Positions 9,521 to 18,875 of a DNA stretch of 64,000 nucleotides are shown here, piece after piece (within the stretch, counting starts at the first letter, position 1; every line of letters starts with the position of its first letter). The position numbers were made by a program, and so were the translations under genes. The notes below the pieces were generated by a model. That model ran no database searches. It worked only from the letters and a program-made list of their open reading frames with translations, and was not told where the DNA came from. This stretch comes from FEN-33 sp963768775 (lineage in GTDB: Archaea > Thermoplasmatota > Thermoplasmata > Methanomassiliicoccales > UBA472): positions 124,001-188,000 of the forward strand of contig CAVYIY010000005.1 in NCBI GenBank assembly GCA_963768775.1, given 5' to 3'.

Positions 9521-10561
9521 ATGGACATCGAGGCCCGCTACCAGCTGATCGCGCGCAACACCGAGGAGATCGTAACTGGTGAAGAGCTGAAGCACCTCTT
9601 AGAGACAAAGGATGCTCCCCGCGCCTACGTCGGTTTCGAGCCCTCAGGCATGGTACATGCTGGCTGGATGATAGTTGCTAGCAAGATCAAGGACTTCGTC
9701 GAGGCAGGCTTCGATTTCACGATCTTCTTCGCCGATTGGCACGCCTACATCAACGACAAGCTGGGCGGCGACATCGAGCACATCAGGCTCTGCGCGCATT
9801 ACATGAAGGACTGCTTCGAGGCGCTGGGCGTGCCCAGGGAGAAGGTCAAGTTCGAGTACGCCTCGACCATCATGGACGATATCGATTATTGGGAGAAGGT
9901 CATCAGGATCGGGAAGGCCTCGAGCTTGTCCCGGGTGAAGAGGGCCATGACCATCATGGGAAGGACGGAGGACGAGGCCGAGGTGGACTCGTCGAAGATG
10001 CTCTACCCCCTGATGCAGGCGGCGGACATCTTCGCCATGGACCTGGACGTCGCCTACTCCGGATTGGACCAGAGGCGAGCGCATATGCTGGCCCGCGATG
10101 CCGCGGACAAGCTGGCGTGGAAGAAGCCGATGGCGGTGCACACACCCCTCCTCGCCGGACTGAAGGGAGGGAATCGCATGGACCCCGTGACTTCCAAGAT
10201 GTCGAAGACCGACCCGGATTCCGGGATCCTGATCCACGACAGCCCGGAGGACATCAAGCGGAAGATCGGCAAGGCGTTCTGCCCGCCCGAGGTCGAAGGC
10301 AACCCGGTCTTGGACATGGCGCGATTGGTCCTGTTCCAACGGCAGAGCGAACTGGTGATCGACCGCCCCGAGAAGTTCGGGGGCCCCGTTCATTTCCATT
10401 CGTTCCAGGAGCTGCAGGATACCTACGCCGCGGGAAAGCTTCACCCCATGGACCTGAAGAACGGTGTCGCGGCCGGAATGGCGGACACACTGGCTCCGGT
10501 CAGGGAGTACTTCCAGCATCATCCCAAGAACTTGGAAGCCTTGCGCGCTTTGTTCAAGTGA
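9521..10561 (+). CDS. tyrS: Tyrosyl-tRNA synthetase, archaeal type
   Basis: Charges tRNA-Tyr with tyrosine in the cytoplasm. Class I Rossmann-fold enzyme of 346 residues. The HIGH-equivalent is SGMVHAGW (about residue 44), the tyrosine-binding region has YPLMQAADI and YSGLDQRR, and the KMSKS loop reads KMSKT. The C-terminal region is short, as in archaeal enzymes. ATG 9521 gives MDIEARYQL; an upstream in-frame TTG at 9512 is less likely because it would sit at the predicted transcription start. It is monocistronic and convergent with the DHH gene. Confidence 0.95.
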   Translation: MDIEARYQLIARNTEEIVTGEELKHLLETKDAPRAYVGFEPSGMVHAGWMIVASKIKDFVEAGFDFTIFFADWHAYINDKLGGDIEHIRLCAHYMKDCFEALGVPREKVKFEYASTIMDDIDYWEKVIRIGKASSLSRVKRAMTIMGRTEDEAEVDSSKMLYPLMQAADIFAMDLDVAYSGLDQRRAHMLARDAADKLAWKKPMAVHTPLLAGLKGGNRMDPVTSKMSKTDPDSGILIHDSPEDIKRKIGKAFCPPEVEGNPVLDMARLVLFQRQSELVIDRPEKFGGPVHFHSFQELQDTYAAGKLHPMDLKNGVAAGMADTLAPVREYFQHHPKNLEALRALFK

Positions 10562-10599
10562 GCTATCCCGGTGCATGATCGGGTTCGGCTCGATCTTCT

Positions 10600-11562
10600 C
10601 TAAGGTCCTTCCTTTTCGGCCTGCTTTTGGGCGCGGAAGAAGTCAAGAGCGCGCGACATGCAGATGTTGAGCATCGCTTCCACGTCGCCGACGCCGACCA
10701 GGCCGGCCGCTCCGCCGTGCCCTCCGCCGTCGTTCGAGGTCTCCACGCCGATGTCCTCCAGCAGCTTGCCCAGGTGCAGTCCCATGCGCACGATGTCCGC
10801 CCGGGCGCGGGCGCTCACCCGGAACTGCTCGTCCCTCTGGCTGCCGACGAAGGCGACGTCCGCGCCCAGCCCGAGCATCGCCTTGCAGACCGAGCTCTCG
10901 AAGGCGCTGCCGTAGCTTATGACGATGAGGTGATCGCCGCAGCGCTCGAAGCGCAGCCGCTGGGCGCCCTTGAGCTGGGAGATCCTCTCCGAGAGGTCTT
11001 GCTCTACGTCGGTGAGGTCGAGGACCTCGTCGATCTCGATTCGTTCCTCGGCCATGATGTCCGCGAAGGCGCGCAGGAGCTCCGGCGTGGCGTACTTGAA
11101 ATGGCCGCTGTCGGTCAGCATCCCCGCCAGAAGCGCCAAGCCGACCTGCCGGCCCCGCGGGATGCCCGCCTCCTTGAGCATGCGGTAGACGATCTCGGCG
11201 CAGGAGCGCTTGGTCTCGTCGCAGTAATAGGTATGGCCGCTCCAGCGGTCCGAGCGGGCATGATGGTCGATGACGATGCAATCCTCGGGCACCTTCAGCG
11301 GACCCAATTGGTCCGGCGAGCTGGTGTCCAGGATGACGATGCGGTCGAACGCCTCCAGGTCCGCCCTCTCCGCCACCACGAACTGCAGCTTCTCCGCGAT
11401 CAGCTTGGAGATGCGGTCCATTCCTCCGGGGGTGACCACGGTCACGTCCGGGAAGGCGCTGAAGATGGCATAGGCGCAGCCCAGTGCGTCCGGGTCCGCG
11501 TTGCCGTGCATCAGGACGAGCTTCTTTCCCTTGGACAATTCAGAAGCGATGGAGCTGAGCAT
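10600..11562 (-). CDS. DHH/DHHA1 family phosphoesterase
   Basis: Manganese-dependent phosphoesterase, probably acting on short RNA or nucleotide phosphates (NrnA or RecJ-like superfamily). The DHH domain shows HGNADPDALG (about residue 19), DTSSPD and IDHHA (about 105). The C-terminal DHHA1 domain has the SNDGGGHGGAAG glycine-rich substrate loop. It is the last gene of the exosome/proteasome superoperon, 84 bp after the prefoldin stop. That position suggests a link to RNA turnover, in line with an oligoribonuclease role (inference). Confidence 0.88.
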   Translation of the reverse strand: MLSSIASELSKGKKLVLMHGNADPDALGCAYAIFSAFPDVTVVTPGGMDRISKLIAEKLQFVVAERADLEAFDRIVILDTSSPDQLGPLKVPEDCIVIDHHARSDRWSGHTYYCDETKRSCAEIVYRMLKEAGIPRGRQVGLALLAGMLTDSGHFKYATPELLRAFADIMAEERIEIDEVLDLTDVEQDLSERISQLKGAQRLRFERCGDHLIVISYGSAFESSVCKAMLGLGADVAFVGSQRDEQFRVSARARADIVRMGLHLGKLLEDIGVETSNDGGGHGGAAGLVGVGDVEAMLNICMSRALDFFRAQKQAEKEGP

Positions 11563-11646
11563 GCAATCAGCCTAACAAAATGTCCGTATTTCCATCTTTC
11601 GAAGCTAGTGCGCTAGAATGATAGAATGAAGGATTGGCGAAAGGGT

Positions 11647-12019
11647 TTAGTTCTCTTTCTCTGAAGGCACCGCGCCAGCACCCAGGGCCTTGTTGAGCTG
11701 TTCCTGCATGGTCTGGTACTTCTCGCGCAGGATCTTCTCCTGTCGGTCGAGGGTCTTGACGCGGACCTCGGTGGTCTCCTTGTCGTCCTCGATCTCCTTG
11801 AGTAGGGCGCCCTTGTCCGAGGACCTTGATCATCAGCGAGCCGACGTTCTTGTAGACTGGTCCGTCCTCAGGGGACTTCTTGAGCTCCTCGATGGTCATC
11901 TCCATCTCCTTGAGCTGCGATTCCATCCTGAACTTCTGGCTCAGCACGGCTGCAGCTGCTGCTGCAGCTGCTTGGAACTGGGCGATCTGGTTCTGGAGTT
12001 TGGGGCTGATATCATCCAT
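11647..12019 (-). CDS. pfdB: Prefoldin beta subunit, one frameshift
   Basis: Small coiled-coil chaperone subunit that delivers nascent proteins to the thermosome. The N-terminal helix (MDDISPKLQNQIAQFQ), an alanine-rich AAAAAAAVLSQK segment and MTIEELKK match prefoldin beta. The frame is lost after MIKV by one extra base near 11825; the next frame continues KGALLKEIEDDKETTEVRVK to a TAA at 11647. I choose ATG 12019, which has AGGTGA 5 nt upstream; a GTG at 12028 is in frame. It follows pcc1 with one base between. Confidence 0.85.
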
Positions 12020-12020
12020 T

Positions 12021-12257
12021 TCACTCACCTACTGTTTTGCTCATCTCCTCCGCTATCTTGCATCCATCGGAGGTAGGAATTGAGCGCCGCCCTCAGGCGC
12101 CGACAGGTCGGTCGCCTCCAGCCGTCAGGACCATCTTGCACCCGTCCAGCTCGGCGTCGACCTTGGTGCGCGGTATCTCCCTTCCCGCCTCGGGGGAGAT
12201 GGCGCCAGTACACCGTGGCGGCATGGTCGCGCGGACCGTCAGGGTGGCCCGGAGCAT
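12021..12257 (-). CDS. pcc1: KEOPS complex subunit Pcc1, several frameshifts
   Basis: Pcc1 is the small dimerisation subunit of the KEOPS complex that makes t6A in tRNA. Combining the three frames gives MLRATLTVR, then DHAATVYW, then AISPEAGREIPRTKVDAEL, then DLSALRAALNSYLRWMQ, a recognisable Pcc1 of about 78 residues. At least four single-base shifts are needed in 237 bp. The gene lies between rpoP and prefoldin beta, as in other archaeal exosome superoperons. The stop is just upstream of the prefoldin ATG. Confidence 0.75.
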
Positions 12258-12260
12258 CTC

Positions 12261-12398
12261 TCACCTGCCCTTTATGACCTTCTTGACGTTCGGCCGCTCC
12301 TTGTAGAAGATCTTGGAGCCGCAGTTCTCGCACTGCATGCCCACCGCGTTGACGTTGGAGCGGATGGGCTTTTCGCAGCTCCCGCACTTATACGTCGT
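12261..12398 (-). CDS. rpoP: DNA-directed RNA polymerase subunit P (Rpo12), start unclear
   Basis: Zinc-ribbon subunit of archaeal RNA polymerase. The sequence YKCGSCEKPIRSN, then MQCENCGSKIFYK, gives the CxxC-CxxC ribbon, ending VKKVIKGR at TGA 12261. No start codon is visible upstream of TTYKCG in the same frame, although L37Ae stops inside this sequence, so the start codon may be masked by a sequence error. Position between L37Ae and pcc1 fits the conserved superoperon order. Confidence 0.8.
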   Translation of the reverse strand, partial: TTYKCGSCEKPIRSNVNAVGMQCENCGSKIFYKERPNVKKVIKGR

Positions 12399-12673
12399 TG
12401 TTCTCCTCCACTGGTCTGGCCTCGGGCTCGCTCTTCCTTGGAGGTGATCTTCTTGGTCCTGGGGGTGTAGCAGGCGGCGGCGAACTTGGCGTCGCAGTGC
12501 CTGCACTCCCAGATGCCGGAGGCCTTCCGCTTGACGCTCATGTGGTGGCAGGTGGGGCACTCGAATTTCGACCTCTCGATCTTCTCGATGTCCCTCGTCA
12601 GCTTCCTGATGACGACACCGTATCTGGCTCCGAACCTTCCGGCGCTTCCGGCCTTCACTGTTCTCTTTGCCAT
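12388..12673 (-). CDS. rpl37ae: 50S ribosomal protein L37Ae, one frameshift
   Basis: Zinc-binding large-subunit ribosomal protein. MAKRTVKAGSAGRFGARYG starts at ATG 12673, and FECPTCHHMSVKRK followed by WECRHCDAKF forms the C4 zinc ribbon. After ITSKEER one extra base shifts the frame; the corrected end is EPEARPVEENNDV with TAA 12388-12390, overlapping rpoP. Part of the rrp4-rrp41-rrp42-L37Ae-rpoP string. Confidence 0.9.
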
Positions 12674-12678
12674 TGATT

Positions 12679-13458
12679 TCACCCTATCAGTTTTCTCATC
12701 TCGTTGCCTAGTCTGCTGGGAGGTCTCGATCATCGTTCTTGACCTGATCCATGGTGAGCGCTCCGCGTGAGTCCCTTCTGCATGGCCCTCAGGTCACCGT
12801 TCTCGTCAGTGGTCACGGTCAGACGTAGCTGCTGCGACCTTTTCTTCGTCGAGAGTCGGGTCGACCAATATAGAGTTTTCTATCTGCACGGCGGTGAGCT
12901 GATCGGGCATGTGGTTGATCGGCATCGGGAAGTCCTCGCCCTTGCCGTTCTCCTTCGCCGGCACCATGGCGATCTTGAGCGCCGCGACCGCTCCCAGGGA
13001 CGCCGCGTCGAACAGGTTGCCGTCGTAGTCCAGGACGTAGATGTCGATGAAGTTGATCCAGACCTCCTTGCCCGGCTCGATGCACAGCTTCTCCAGGTCG
13101 ATCATCTGCGATCTCCCGGATGCCGCGGTCGACGACTCGGGCCAGCTCGATCGAGTTCTCGTCTGGCGGCCCGGACTCGAAGGTCGGGGATGCCATCGGG
13201 ATCAGCTCGGCGTTGGTGGAGAGCACGCCCTTGTTCGGGGTGTCCTCGAACGGCGTGCCGATGGCCATCTTGACTCCGACCAGCACGTCGGTGTTGCCCA
13301 GCTTGACCCGGGCGGAACCTTCGGCGGTCTCGATGAAGTTGGTCTCAATGGAGATCTGACGGAACTCGTCCCAGGCGCGTCCGTCGACGCGCTTGCCCTT
13401 CGGCAATGAGCTTGTGGATATGGTCCCTCTTGATCTCGGATACGATCGATCGTGCCAT
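12679..13458 (-). CDS. rrp42: Exosome subunit Rrp42, several frameshifts
   Basis: RNase PH-like, catalytically inactive partner of Rrp41 in the hexameric exosome ring. MARSIVSEIKRDHIHKLI starts at ATG 13458; GKRVDGRAWDEFRQISIETN follows after one extra base, then SARVKLGNTDVLVGVK, GPPDENSIELARVVDRG and IDLEKLCIEPGKEVWIN. The C-terminus QLGNEMRKLIG ends at TGA 12679 after three more extra bases near 12700-12770. At least six +1 shifts are needed in 780 bp. Start lies 2 nt after the rrp41 stop. Confidence 0.88.
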
Positions 13459-13460
13459 GT

Positions 13461-14239
13461 TCAGGCCTCCTGCCGTCTGCTCGCCGGCAGGCGCTTCCGC
13501 CTCATCGACCGCCTTCTCGATCGCGTACCGGCGGCGCCAAGGCGTCCTTCTGCAGCTCGTAGATCTTCTTGCAGGCGCCGACGCCCATCTCCAGGGCGCT
13601 GGTCGAACTCGGCCTCGGTCAGGTGGCCGTCCATCTGCAGCAGGATCACCTCTCCGGTGCGGGGGATCATGGCTATCGGCAGGTCCGCCTGACCGAAGTT
13701 GTCCTCTTCCTTGTTCAGGTCCAGGACCACCTGATCGTTGACCTTTCCGACGGCGACCGCCGGGACCAGGTCCCTCATCGGTATGCCAGCGTCGGCCAGC
13801 GCCACCGAGGCGGCGGTCAGGCCGGCGCATCTGGTGCCGGCGTTCGCCTGCAGCACCTCGATGTAGACGTCGATGGAGGTGCGGGGATAGTTCTCGGTGA
13901 AGACCACGTACTCCAACGCCTCGGAGATGATCTTGGAGATCTCCACCGAGCGGCGGTCCGGTCCCGGCCTCTTGCGGTCGCTCGACCGAGAACGAGATCA
14001 TGTTGTACTTGCACTGCACGATGGCCTTGGCCGGGTTCTGCATGTGCCGGGGGTGGCATTCCCTGCGGGCCGTACACCGCGGCCAGCACCTTGTTCTTCC
14101 CGATCTCCACGTATGCGGAGCCGTCGGCGCTCTTCAGCACGCCGGCCTCGATCTTTATGGGGCGGAGCTCGTCCACCTTCCGCCCGTCTATTCTGATGCC
14201 GTTGTCGTCAATGAGTTTCATGTTGCTGTTTCCACCCAT
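13461..14239 (-). CDS. rrp41: Exosome catalytic subunit Rrp41, several frameshifts
   Basis: Phosphorolytic 3'-5' exoribonuclease subunit (RNase PH fold). IRIDGRKVDELRPIKIEAGV, then CKYNMISFSV, YPRTSIDVYIEVLQANAGTR, CAGLTAASVALADAGIPMRD and GEVILLQMDGHLT are all present but in different frames. The N-terminus is from ATG 14239 (MGGNSNMKLIDD) with GGTGATC upstream; an internal ATG at 14221 is possible. Shifts near 14060, 13985 and 13610 are single extra bases. It forms the ring with Rrp42 and the cap with Rrp4, encoded on both sides. Confidence 0.88.
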
Positions 14240-14243
14240 GTGA

Positions 14244-14955
14244 TCACCCGATCAGTTTGATGCCTCGCCTGGACCTTCTTGGTTACCGATTCCAGGTATT
14301 CCTTCACCTTCTCGGTCAAGCTGCGAGGTCTGCGCGTCCTCCTCGATCATCTTTATCGCCTGGATGGCGAACACCATGTTCTCGATGTCGCCGTCCAGCC
14401 AGATCCTTCCGTTCTGCCCGATGAAGATGCGGCAGTTGGTGTAGGCTCTTGATCATCTGGATCATTGAACCGCCCTTGCCGATGACCCGTCGGCACCTTG
14501 CTGTAGGATATCTCCATGACCTGGCCGCCCTGACAGCTTGCGCAGCCCCTGCTCCTTCATGGTCACCTGCACCCGCTTGGTCTCGTCCACCATCAGCACC
14601 TTGGCCAGCAAGGTGTCGCCGACGTTCAGATACCTCGCCGTGTCCCCGAACTCCACTCTCCACGGGACCTCGTTCACGTGCAGCGGCGCCGGGTAGGGGG
14701 AATTGATGTCGATGAGCCAGTTCGAAGGTCCGATGTCGACCACCTTGCCGATCACGGTGTCGCCCGGGGTGGGTATGTACCGCCCGCCCAGAGGTATGAC
14801 GTTCACGAAAGTTCGATTTGACGCTCTTGATGCCCAGTTGCGCGGCGTAGATCTTGCCGTCCTGCGACATAGGTGCCCGCCCCAGCCTTCAGCTTGCCGG
14901 CATCCAGCAGGTCACCGGGCAGGACGACCTCTCGGTCCCCCGCTCTCCATTTCAT
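14244..14955 (-). CDS. rrp4: Exosome RNA-binding subunit Rrp4, several frameshifts
   Basis: Cap subunit of the archaeal exosome with N-terminal, S1 and KH domains. REVVLPGDLLDAGKLKAG starts the N-terminal domain, PTPGDTVIGKVVDIGPSNW is the S1 domain, and a KH-like region with IGKGGSMIQMI follows. The end is VQARRGIKLIG before TGA 14244. At least four +1 shifts are needed (for example near 14875 and 14815). Three ATGs lie at 14962, 14955 and 14950; 14955 gives MKWRAGDREVVLPG, which agrees best with the family. Confidence 0.85.
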
Positions 14956-15015
14956 TTTCCATGTAATCACTTCACGAAATTGTATAGATCTTCTGCTCAG
15001 ACCAGTTCATTCCGC

Positions 15016-15716
15016 TCAACTCTTGAGCTGCTTGGTCTCCACGTTGCCTTTCGTCTTTTCGTTGAGCTGGCGTAGAAGTCGTCCCTCATGCCCGCCGGGA
15101 TCTCCACCACGCCGATCCAGCTCCCGTTCGGCTGCCACTCTTCCTTCTGGATCTTGCCGAAATGGACGATGTCCTCGTAGCAGCGGCCGTACTCCTCTCC
15201 GGTCAGCTTGACCGCGATGCGCATCTTGTCGAAGCGGATGGGGATGATCGGCCGCAGCTTGTCCAGGACGTCCTTGATCTGCACCTCGACCGACTTGAAC
15301 GGGTCGATGTGCACCTTCGCCTCCTCCATCGCCATCTCGATCCGCTGGACCGGTGTGCGGCCCTCCGGTCTGGGGGTTGATGGCGTTGCGGGCGATCTCG
15401 GAGACGATGCGCGCTCCTCTTGCTCTCCAGCATCTCCTTGCGCTGCTGGGCGGTGAGCTGCACCTCGCCCTTGAGGATGATCGTCTTCGCGACCTCCATC
15501 GGGTCGATGGTGCCGAAGACCTCCTTCAGCTTCTCCTCCGGTGCGCGCGTTCCCTTGTGGGCGTTCTTGAAGATCTCGTCGATGACCATGTAGTCGATAG
15601 AGGTTGACCTCCTTGCCCTCCTTGAGGGATTTGACCACCTTCGGGTCTATCAGGATCTCGAAGGTCTCCCCATGGGATTCCAAGCGGGCCACTATCGCAT
15701 CTTCGATGTCGACCAT
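15016..15716 (-). CDS. sdo1: SBDS/Sdo1 ribosome maturation factor, frameshifted
   Basis: Archaeal orthologue of Shwachman-Bodian-Diamond protein, which acts in large-subunit maturation. MVDIEDAIVARLESHGETFE starts at ATG 15716, then MVIDEIFKNAHKGTRAPEEK and EVFGTIDPMEVAKTIILKGE, then RIEMAMEEAKVHIDPFKSVE and QNGSWIGVVEIPAG-like sequence. The end is NEKTKGNVETKQLKS before TGA 15016. Three extra bases and one apparently missing base (near 15075) are needed. Lies between psmA and rrp4 in the superoperon. Confidence 0.9.
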
Positions 15717-15730
15717 CGACGGACCCCGAC

Positions 15731-16455
15731 TCAGGCGGCGTTGACCTTTTCGATGTAGGTCTCCACCTCCGAGTCGTCCAAGCGACGGAAGTTCTCTCCG
15801 CGGCTGCACGATGCCGATCTCCACGGCCTTGGGGTTGAGCTTCTCCTCTTCGGTCGCCTTCTTCAGCGCCTTGAGGCCCAGGACGACGGCGTCCTCCATG
15901 GCCATGCCTTCTTGGTACTCTTCCTCGAAGACCTCCATGACCACGTTGCGGCCGGCTCCGATGCTGCCTGCCTTGTAGGATACGAGCGCGCCGCTCGGGT
16001 CGGTCTCGAACAGGTGCTCGCCGTGCTCGTCCACCCCGGCGACCAGGAGGGCGGTTCCGAACGGCCTCACTCCGCCGTACTGGGTGTAGTTCTGCTTGTA
16101 GTCGCAGATCTTCTTGACCAGTTCCTCGACCGCCCATGTTCTCGTCGTAGGTGATCTTGTTGATCTGGGCGATTACTCTGGCCTGGTCCACCAGTATCCG
16201 GGCGTCGGCCACGAGCCCAGAGGTGGCACATCCGATGTGGTCGTCGATCTGGAATATCTTCTCGATGGACTTCGGCTCCATGAGCCTGCTGGCGATCCTC
16301 TTGTCAACTATGAGGACGACCCCGTCCTTGAACTTCAGGCCGACGGTGGTGGTACCACGCTTTACCGCCTCTCTTGCGTATTCCACCTGGAATAGGCTTC
16401 CATCAGGAGAGAACACGGTTATGGCCCTATCGTATGCCATCTGTCCTGGTTGCAT
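15731..16455 (-). CDS. psmA: Proteasome alpha subunit, two frameshifts
   Basis: Outer-ring subunit of the 20S proteasome. MAYDRAITVFSPDGSLFQVE and YAREAVKRGTTTVGLKFKDG are the conserved alpha-subunit N-terminal helix and strand. The frame changes near 16133 (extra base after ENMGG) and near 15800, after which ENFRRLDDSEVETYIEKVNA ends at TGA 15731. The start ATG 16455 has GGAGTG upstream and a TATA box at 16506-16516. First gene of its transcription unit; the beta subunit is not in the window. Confidence 0.93.
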
Positions 16456-16505
16456 CTAATACACTCCTATCGCTAGCTCGACGAACTCACCTAAAGTTCT
16501 GCACC

Positions 16506-16516
16506 GATATATATTT
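16506..16516 (-). promoter_or_regulatory. TATA box of the psmA-exosome operon
   Basis: Read on the minus strand it is AAATATATATC, giving a start near 16482 and a leader of about 27 nt with GGAGTG before ATG 16455. A CTTTAGGTG word lies at the predicted start site and resembles the 14-mers described at 56.6 and 63.7 kb, but one partial copy may be chance. Confidence 0.6.
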
Positions 16517-16598
16517 GTTGGGGATGATGACCTCGAGCCAGAACGGTCATATGGCAGGGATGAAAAAACCTCCTATTTCCTCGATGCTTTGCCTCGGC

Positions 16599-16928
16599 TC
16601 ATCCTCGCGGCCTTTCGGGCTTCACCAGACCGATGCGCGAGCGCAGCGCCTTCAGCGTCCCGGAGGTGCAAAGGGTCCGGAAGCGGATCTCGCTCTCGCC
16701 TTGACCGATGGACTGGTTCAATGCTTCGATCACCGCTTCCGTCTCCGGCTCCAGGCAGCGCACGATGCCCAATCCGCCCTCCAGCTGGATCAGCTTCGGC
16801 ATCCTCTGGCCCGATCGATGGAAGAGGCCCTGCAGCGCCGATGACAGCCGCTCGTAGGTCAACGAGCCGGCGCCGCTCGCCTCGAACGCTATGTACCTGC
16901 GCCTTCCCCGTTTTTCCTTGACCACCAT
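16599..16928 (-). CDS. rnp2: RNase P protein component 2 (Pop5)
   Basis: Protein subunit of archaeal RNase P, which removes tRNA 5' leaders. The 109-residue protein shows RGRRRYIAFE at the N-terminus, LEGGLGIVRC in the middle and FRTLCTSGTLKALRS near the end, all Pop5 signatures. ATG 16928 lies 7 bp after the ftsZ stop, so both are probably co-transcribed, while psmA downstream has its own TATA box. Pop5 next to psmA is a known archaeal arrangement. Confidence 0.88.
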   Translation of the reverse strand: MVVKEKRGRRRYIAFEASGAGSLTYERLSSALQGLFHRSGQRMPKLIQLEGGLGIVRCLEPETEAVIEALNQSIGQGESEIRFRTLCTSGTLKALRSRIGLVKPERPRG

Positions 16929-16935
16929 GGAGGCC

Positions 16936-18036
16936 TCAGCACTTGGGGGAGTAGCCGCTCATCAGGCTCGGGGATTTCACTCCGGTGACGACGACCATTA
17001 CCCGCATCTTCCCTTCCATGGTCGGATCGACCGCGCAACCCCAAATGATGCGCGCCTGCGGATTGATCCTCATGCCCACCAACTCCGCGACCTTCTCCGC
17101 CTCGGTGACCGTCATGTCCGGACCGCCTACGACCCGGATCAGCGCCCCGCGCGCGTCCGAGGTGTCGATATCTCCCAGCAGCGGAGAGCCCATGGCGCTG
17201 GCGACGGCCTTCTCCACCTTCTCGATCTTTCCGTCGTTGTCATCCGAGTCTCCGAGGCCGATCATGGCCACTCCGCCGTTCTTCATTATCGTCAGCAGGT
17301 CGTTGTAATCGACGTTCACTAGACCGGGAACGGTAATCGCCTCTGTGATCCCTTTGATGCTCTGCATCAGCACCTCGTCCGCGACCTTGAAGGCCGCTTC
17401 TAAGGGGAGCTTGGGGACGAGCTCGATCAGGCGGTCGTTTGCAATTACAATAGTGGTGTCACAGTGCTCCCGCAGGCGGTTCAGCCCACGAAGCGCGTTC
17501 TCGGTTCTGACCCGGCCCTCGGCCTTGAAGGGCATGGTGACCACGCCCATCACCAATGATCCGCCCATCTTGGCCATTTCCGCAATGACCGGTGCCGACC
17601 CGGTGCCGGTGCCGCCACCCATGCCCGCGGTCACGAAAACGATGTGCCGGTTCTCAACATACTTCGCGAGTTCGGCGCGCGCCTCCTGAGCGGATTGCGC
17701 TCCGATCTCCGGTATCGCTCCGGCGCCCAATCCTCTCGTGGTCGACCTGCCGAGCAGGACCTTGTTCGGCGCTTGAATCGAGAGCAAGTGCCTTGCGTCG
17801 CTGTTCGCAGCTACCAGGGTGGTCCCGGCGATGCCGGACTGGGCAAGTCTCCTGATGGTGTTCGAGCCACCACCACCGCATCCGATGATGCTGATGTTCA
17901 CTCGCAGCTGCTCCACCAATTTCCTTAGCTCATCGTCGTCCGGGCTGATCGATGGCCCCATCTGGCTCCCGGTAGGAAGATAGCCATTGCTTGCGGCAGA
18001 GTCTTTAGCAATCTCGCTGTCATTAACTGATTTCAT
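16936..18036 (-). CDS. ftsZ: Cell division GTPase FtsZ
   Basis: Tubulin-like GTPase that forms the division ring. GCGGGGSNTIRRL (about residue 47) and the tubulin signature GGGTGTGSAP (about 133) bind GTP, and VDYNDL holds catalytic acidic residues. The protein is 366 residues from ATG 18036 (MKSVNDSEIAKD). In-frame ATGs further up (18067) lie within or next to the TATA box and are excluded. GATGGGTG precedes ATG 18036. A short variable N-terminal tail precedes the GTPase domain. Confidence 0.95.
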   Translation of the reverse strand: MKSVNDSEIAKDSAASNGYLPTGSQMGPSISPDDDELRKLVEQLRVNISIIGCGGGGSNTIRRLAQSGIAGTTLVAANSDARHLLSIQAPNKVLLGRSTTRGLGAGAIPEIGAQSAQEARAELAKYVENRHIVFVTAGMGGGTGTGSAPVIAEMAKMGGSLVMGVVTMPFKAEGRVRTENALRGLNRLREHCDTTIVIANDRLIELVPKLPLEAAFKVADEVLMQSIKGITEAITVPGLVNVDYNDLLTIMKNGGVAMIGLGDSDDNDGKIEKVEKAVASAMGSPLLGDIDTSDARGALIRVVGGPDMTVTEAEKVAELVGMRINPQARIIWGCAVDPTMEGKMRVMVVVTGVKSPSLMSGYSPKC

Positions 18037-18070
18037 AGTGCACCCATCCTTGCGGGTATATGTGGACATC

Positions 18071-18080
18071 GATATATAAA
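18071..18080 (-). promoter_or_regulatory. TATA box of ftsZ
   Basis: TTTATATATC on the minus strand predicts initiation near 18049 and a leader of about 13 nt containing a ribosome site. This decides for ATG 18036 as the ftsZ start. Confidence 0.65.
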
Positions 18081-18107
18081 TCCATTTTTTTCCAGGCTGT
18101 TGGATTC

Positions 18108-18875
18108 TTAAAGGAACTCGAATGCGGTACCGCAATTGCCGCAGCTCATTTCTGAGGGTTCAAGCCTTAAGCCGCATTCGGGACAGATGTCACCCACCAT
18201 TGCTCCGCAGGGACAAAGCTCCCCTTCCTTCATCGGTTTCCCGCAAAATGGGCACGGTTCTTCTTCCAGCACGCCAAATTGCTCCCGGCATTCCGGGCAT
18301 TCCATGCTTCGTGGAGGCACCATGCAGCCGCAGGAGGGGCAGTCGAAGGTCTCATCGTCGCCTACGATTACGGTTCCGCATCGACATTCATTGCTGCCCT
18401 CGGGAAGGTCCAAGCCGCAGACGGGGCAGACGTGCAGCAGTTCTGACTGCCAGAGCATAGTGATCTCCGCTGCAGTTCTCTTCGGCTCGACCGAGGTTCT
18501 CAGCAACACCATGTTCTCTTGGGCGAGGGTTTCGATCGAGTAGCGCTTGCCGCAATAGGGGCAGAAGCCTGTGCGCGTGAGGCAAACCGGGTGGAAGACC
18601 TTGCCGCAGTCGCAGCGTGCATATTCTAATCCCTCTTTGACCCTGCCCAGGCATATCTGGCAAATGATCGGCTTTATCTTCGGGCCAGAGACGATCACCC
18701 TCGGCCTCTCCTTCTTTCCCAGGGTCGACCTCCTGAGCACCTTTCGCAAGCGGTCGGTCGGCAGGTCGATTATCGCTCGGATATTATCGCCTGCATCCTC
18801 CGAGAGGTACTTCCGGACGTTCGTCGCTGTGATGACAACGAGCGCGCCGAGTGCAATAGCGATAAGGAGTTCCAT
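18108..18875 (-). CDS. Membrane-anchored multi-zinc-ribbon protein
   Basis: A 255-residue protein of unknown function. Residues 1-20 (MELLIAIALGALVVITA) form one N-terminal membrane segment. The rest holds about six CxxC pairs: CQICLGRV, CDCGKVFHPVCL (RING-like), CPYCGKRY, CPVCGLDL, CPSCGCMV, CPECREQF, CPFCGKPM, CPECGLRL and CGNCGTAF. Such stacked ribbons suggest a cytoplasmic platform at the membrane. ATG 18875 has AGAGGTG just upstream. It stands upstream of ftsZ in the same direction but ftsZ has its own TATA box 28 bp into the gap. Confidence 0.75.
   Translation of the reverse strand: MELLIAIALGALVVITATNVRKYLSEDAGDNIRAIIDLPTDRLRKVLRRSTLGKKERPRVIVSGPKIKPIICQICLGRVKEGLEYARCDCGKVFHPVCLTRTGFCPYCGKRYSIETLAQENMVLLRTSVEPKRTAAEITMLWQSELLHVCPVCGLDLPEGSNECRCGTVIVGDDETFDCPSCGCMVPPRSMECPECREQFGVLEEEPCPFCGKPMKEGELCPCGAMVGDICPECGLRLEPSEMSCGNCGTAFEFL

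Noticed and set aside
11647..16455. Exosome/proteasome genes as pseudogenes
   Set aside because: The genes are essential and single in this window, and sequence between the shifts is fully conserved; error or recoding fits better than decay.
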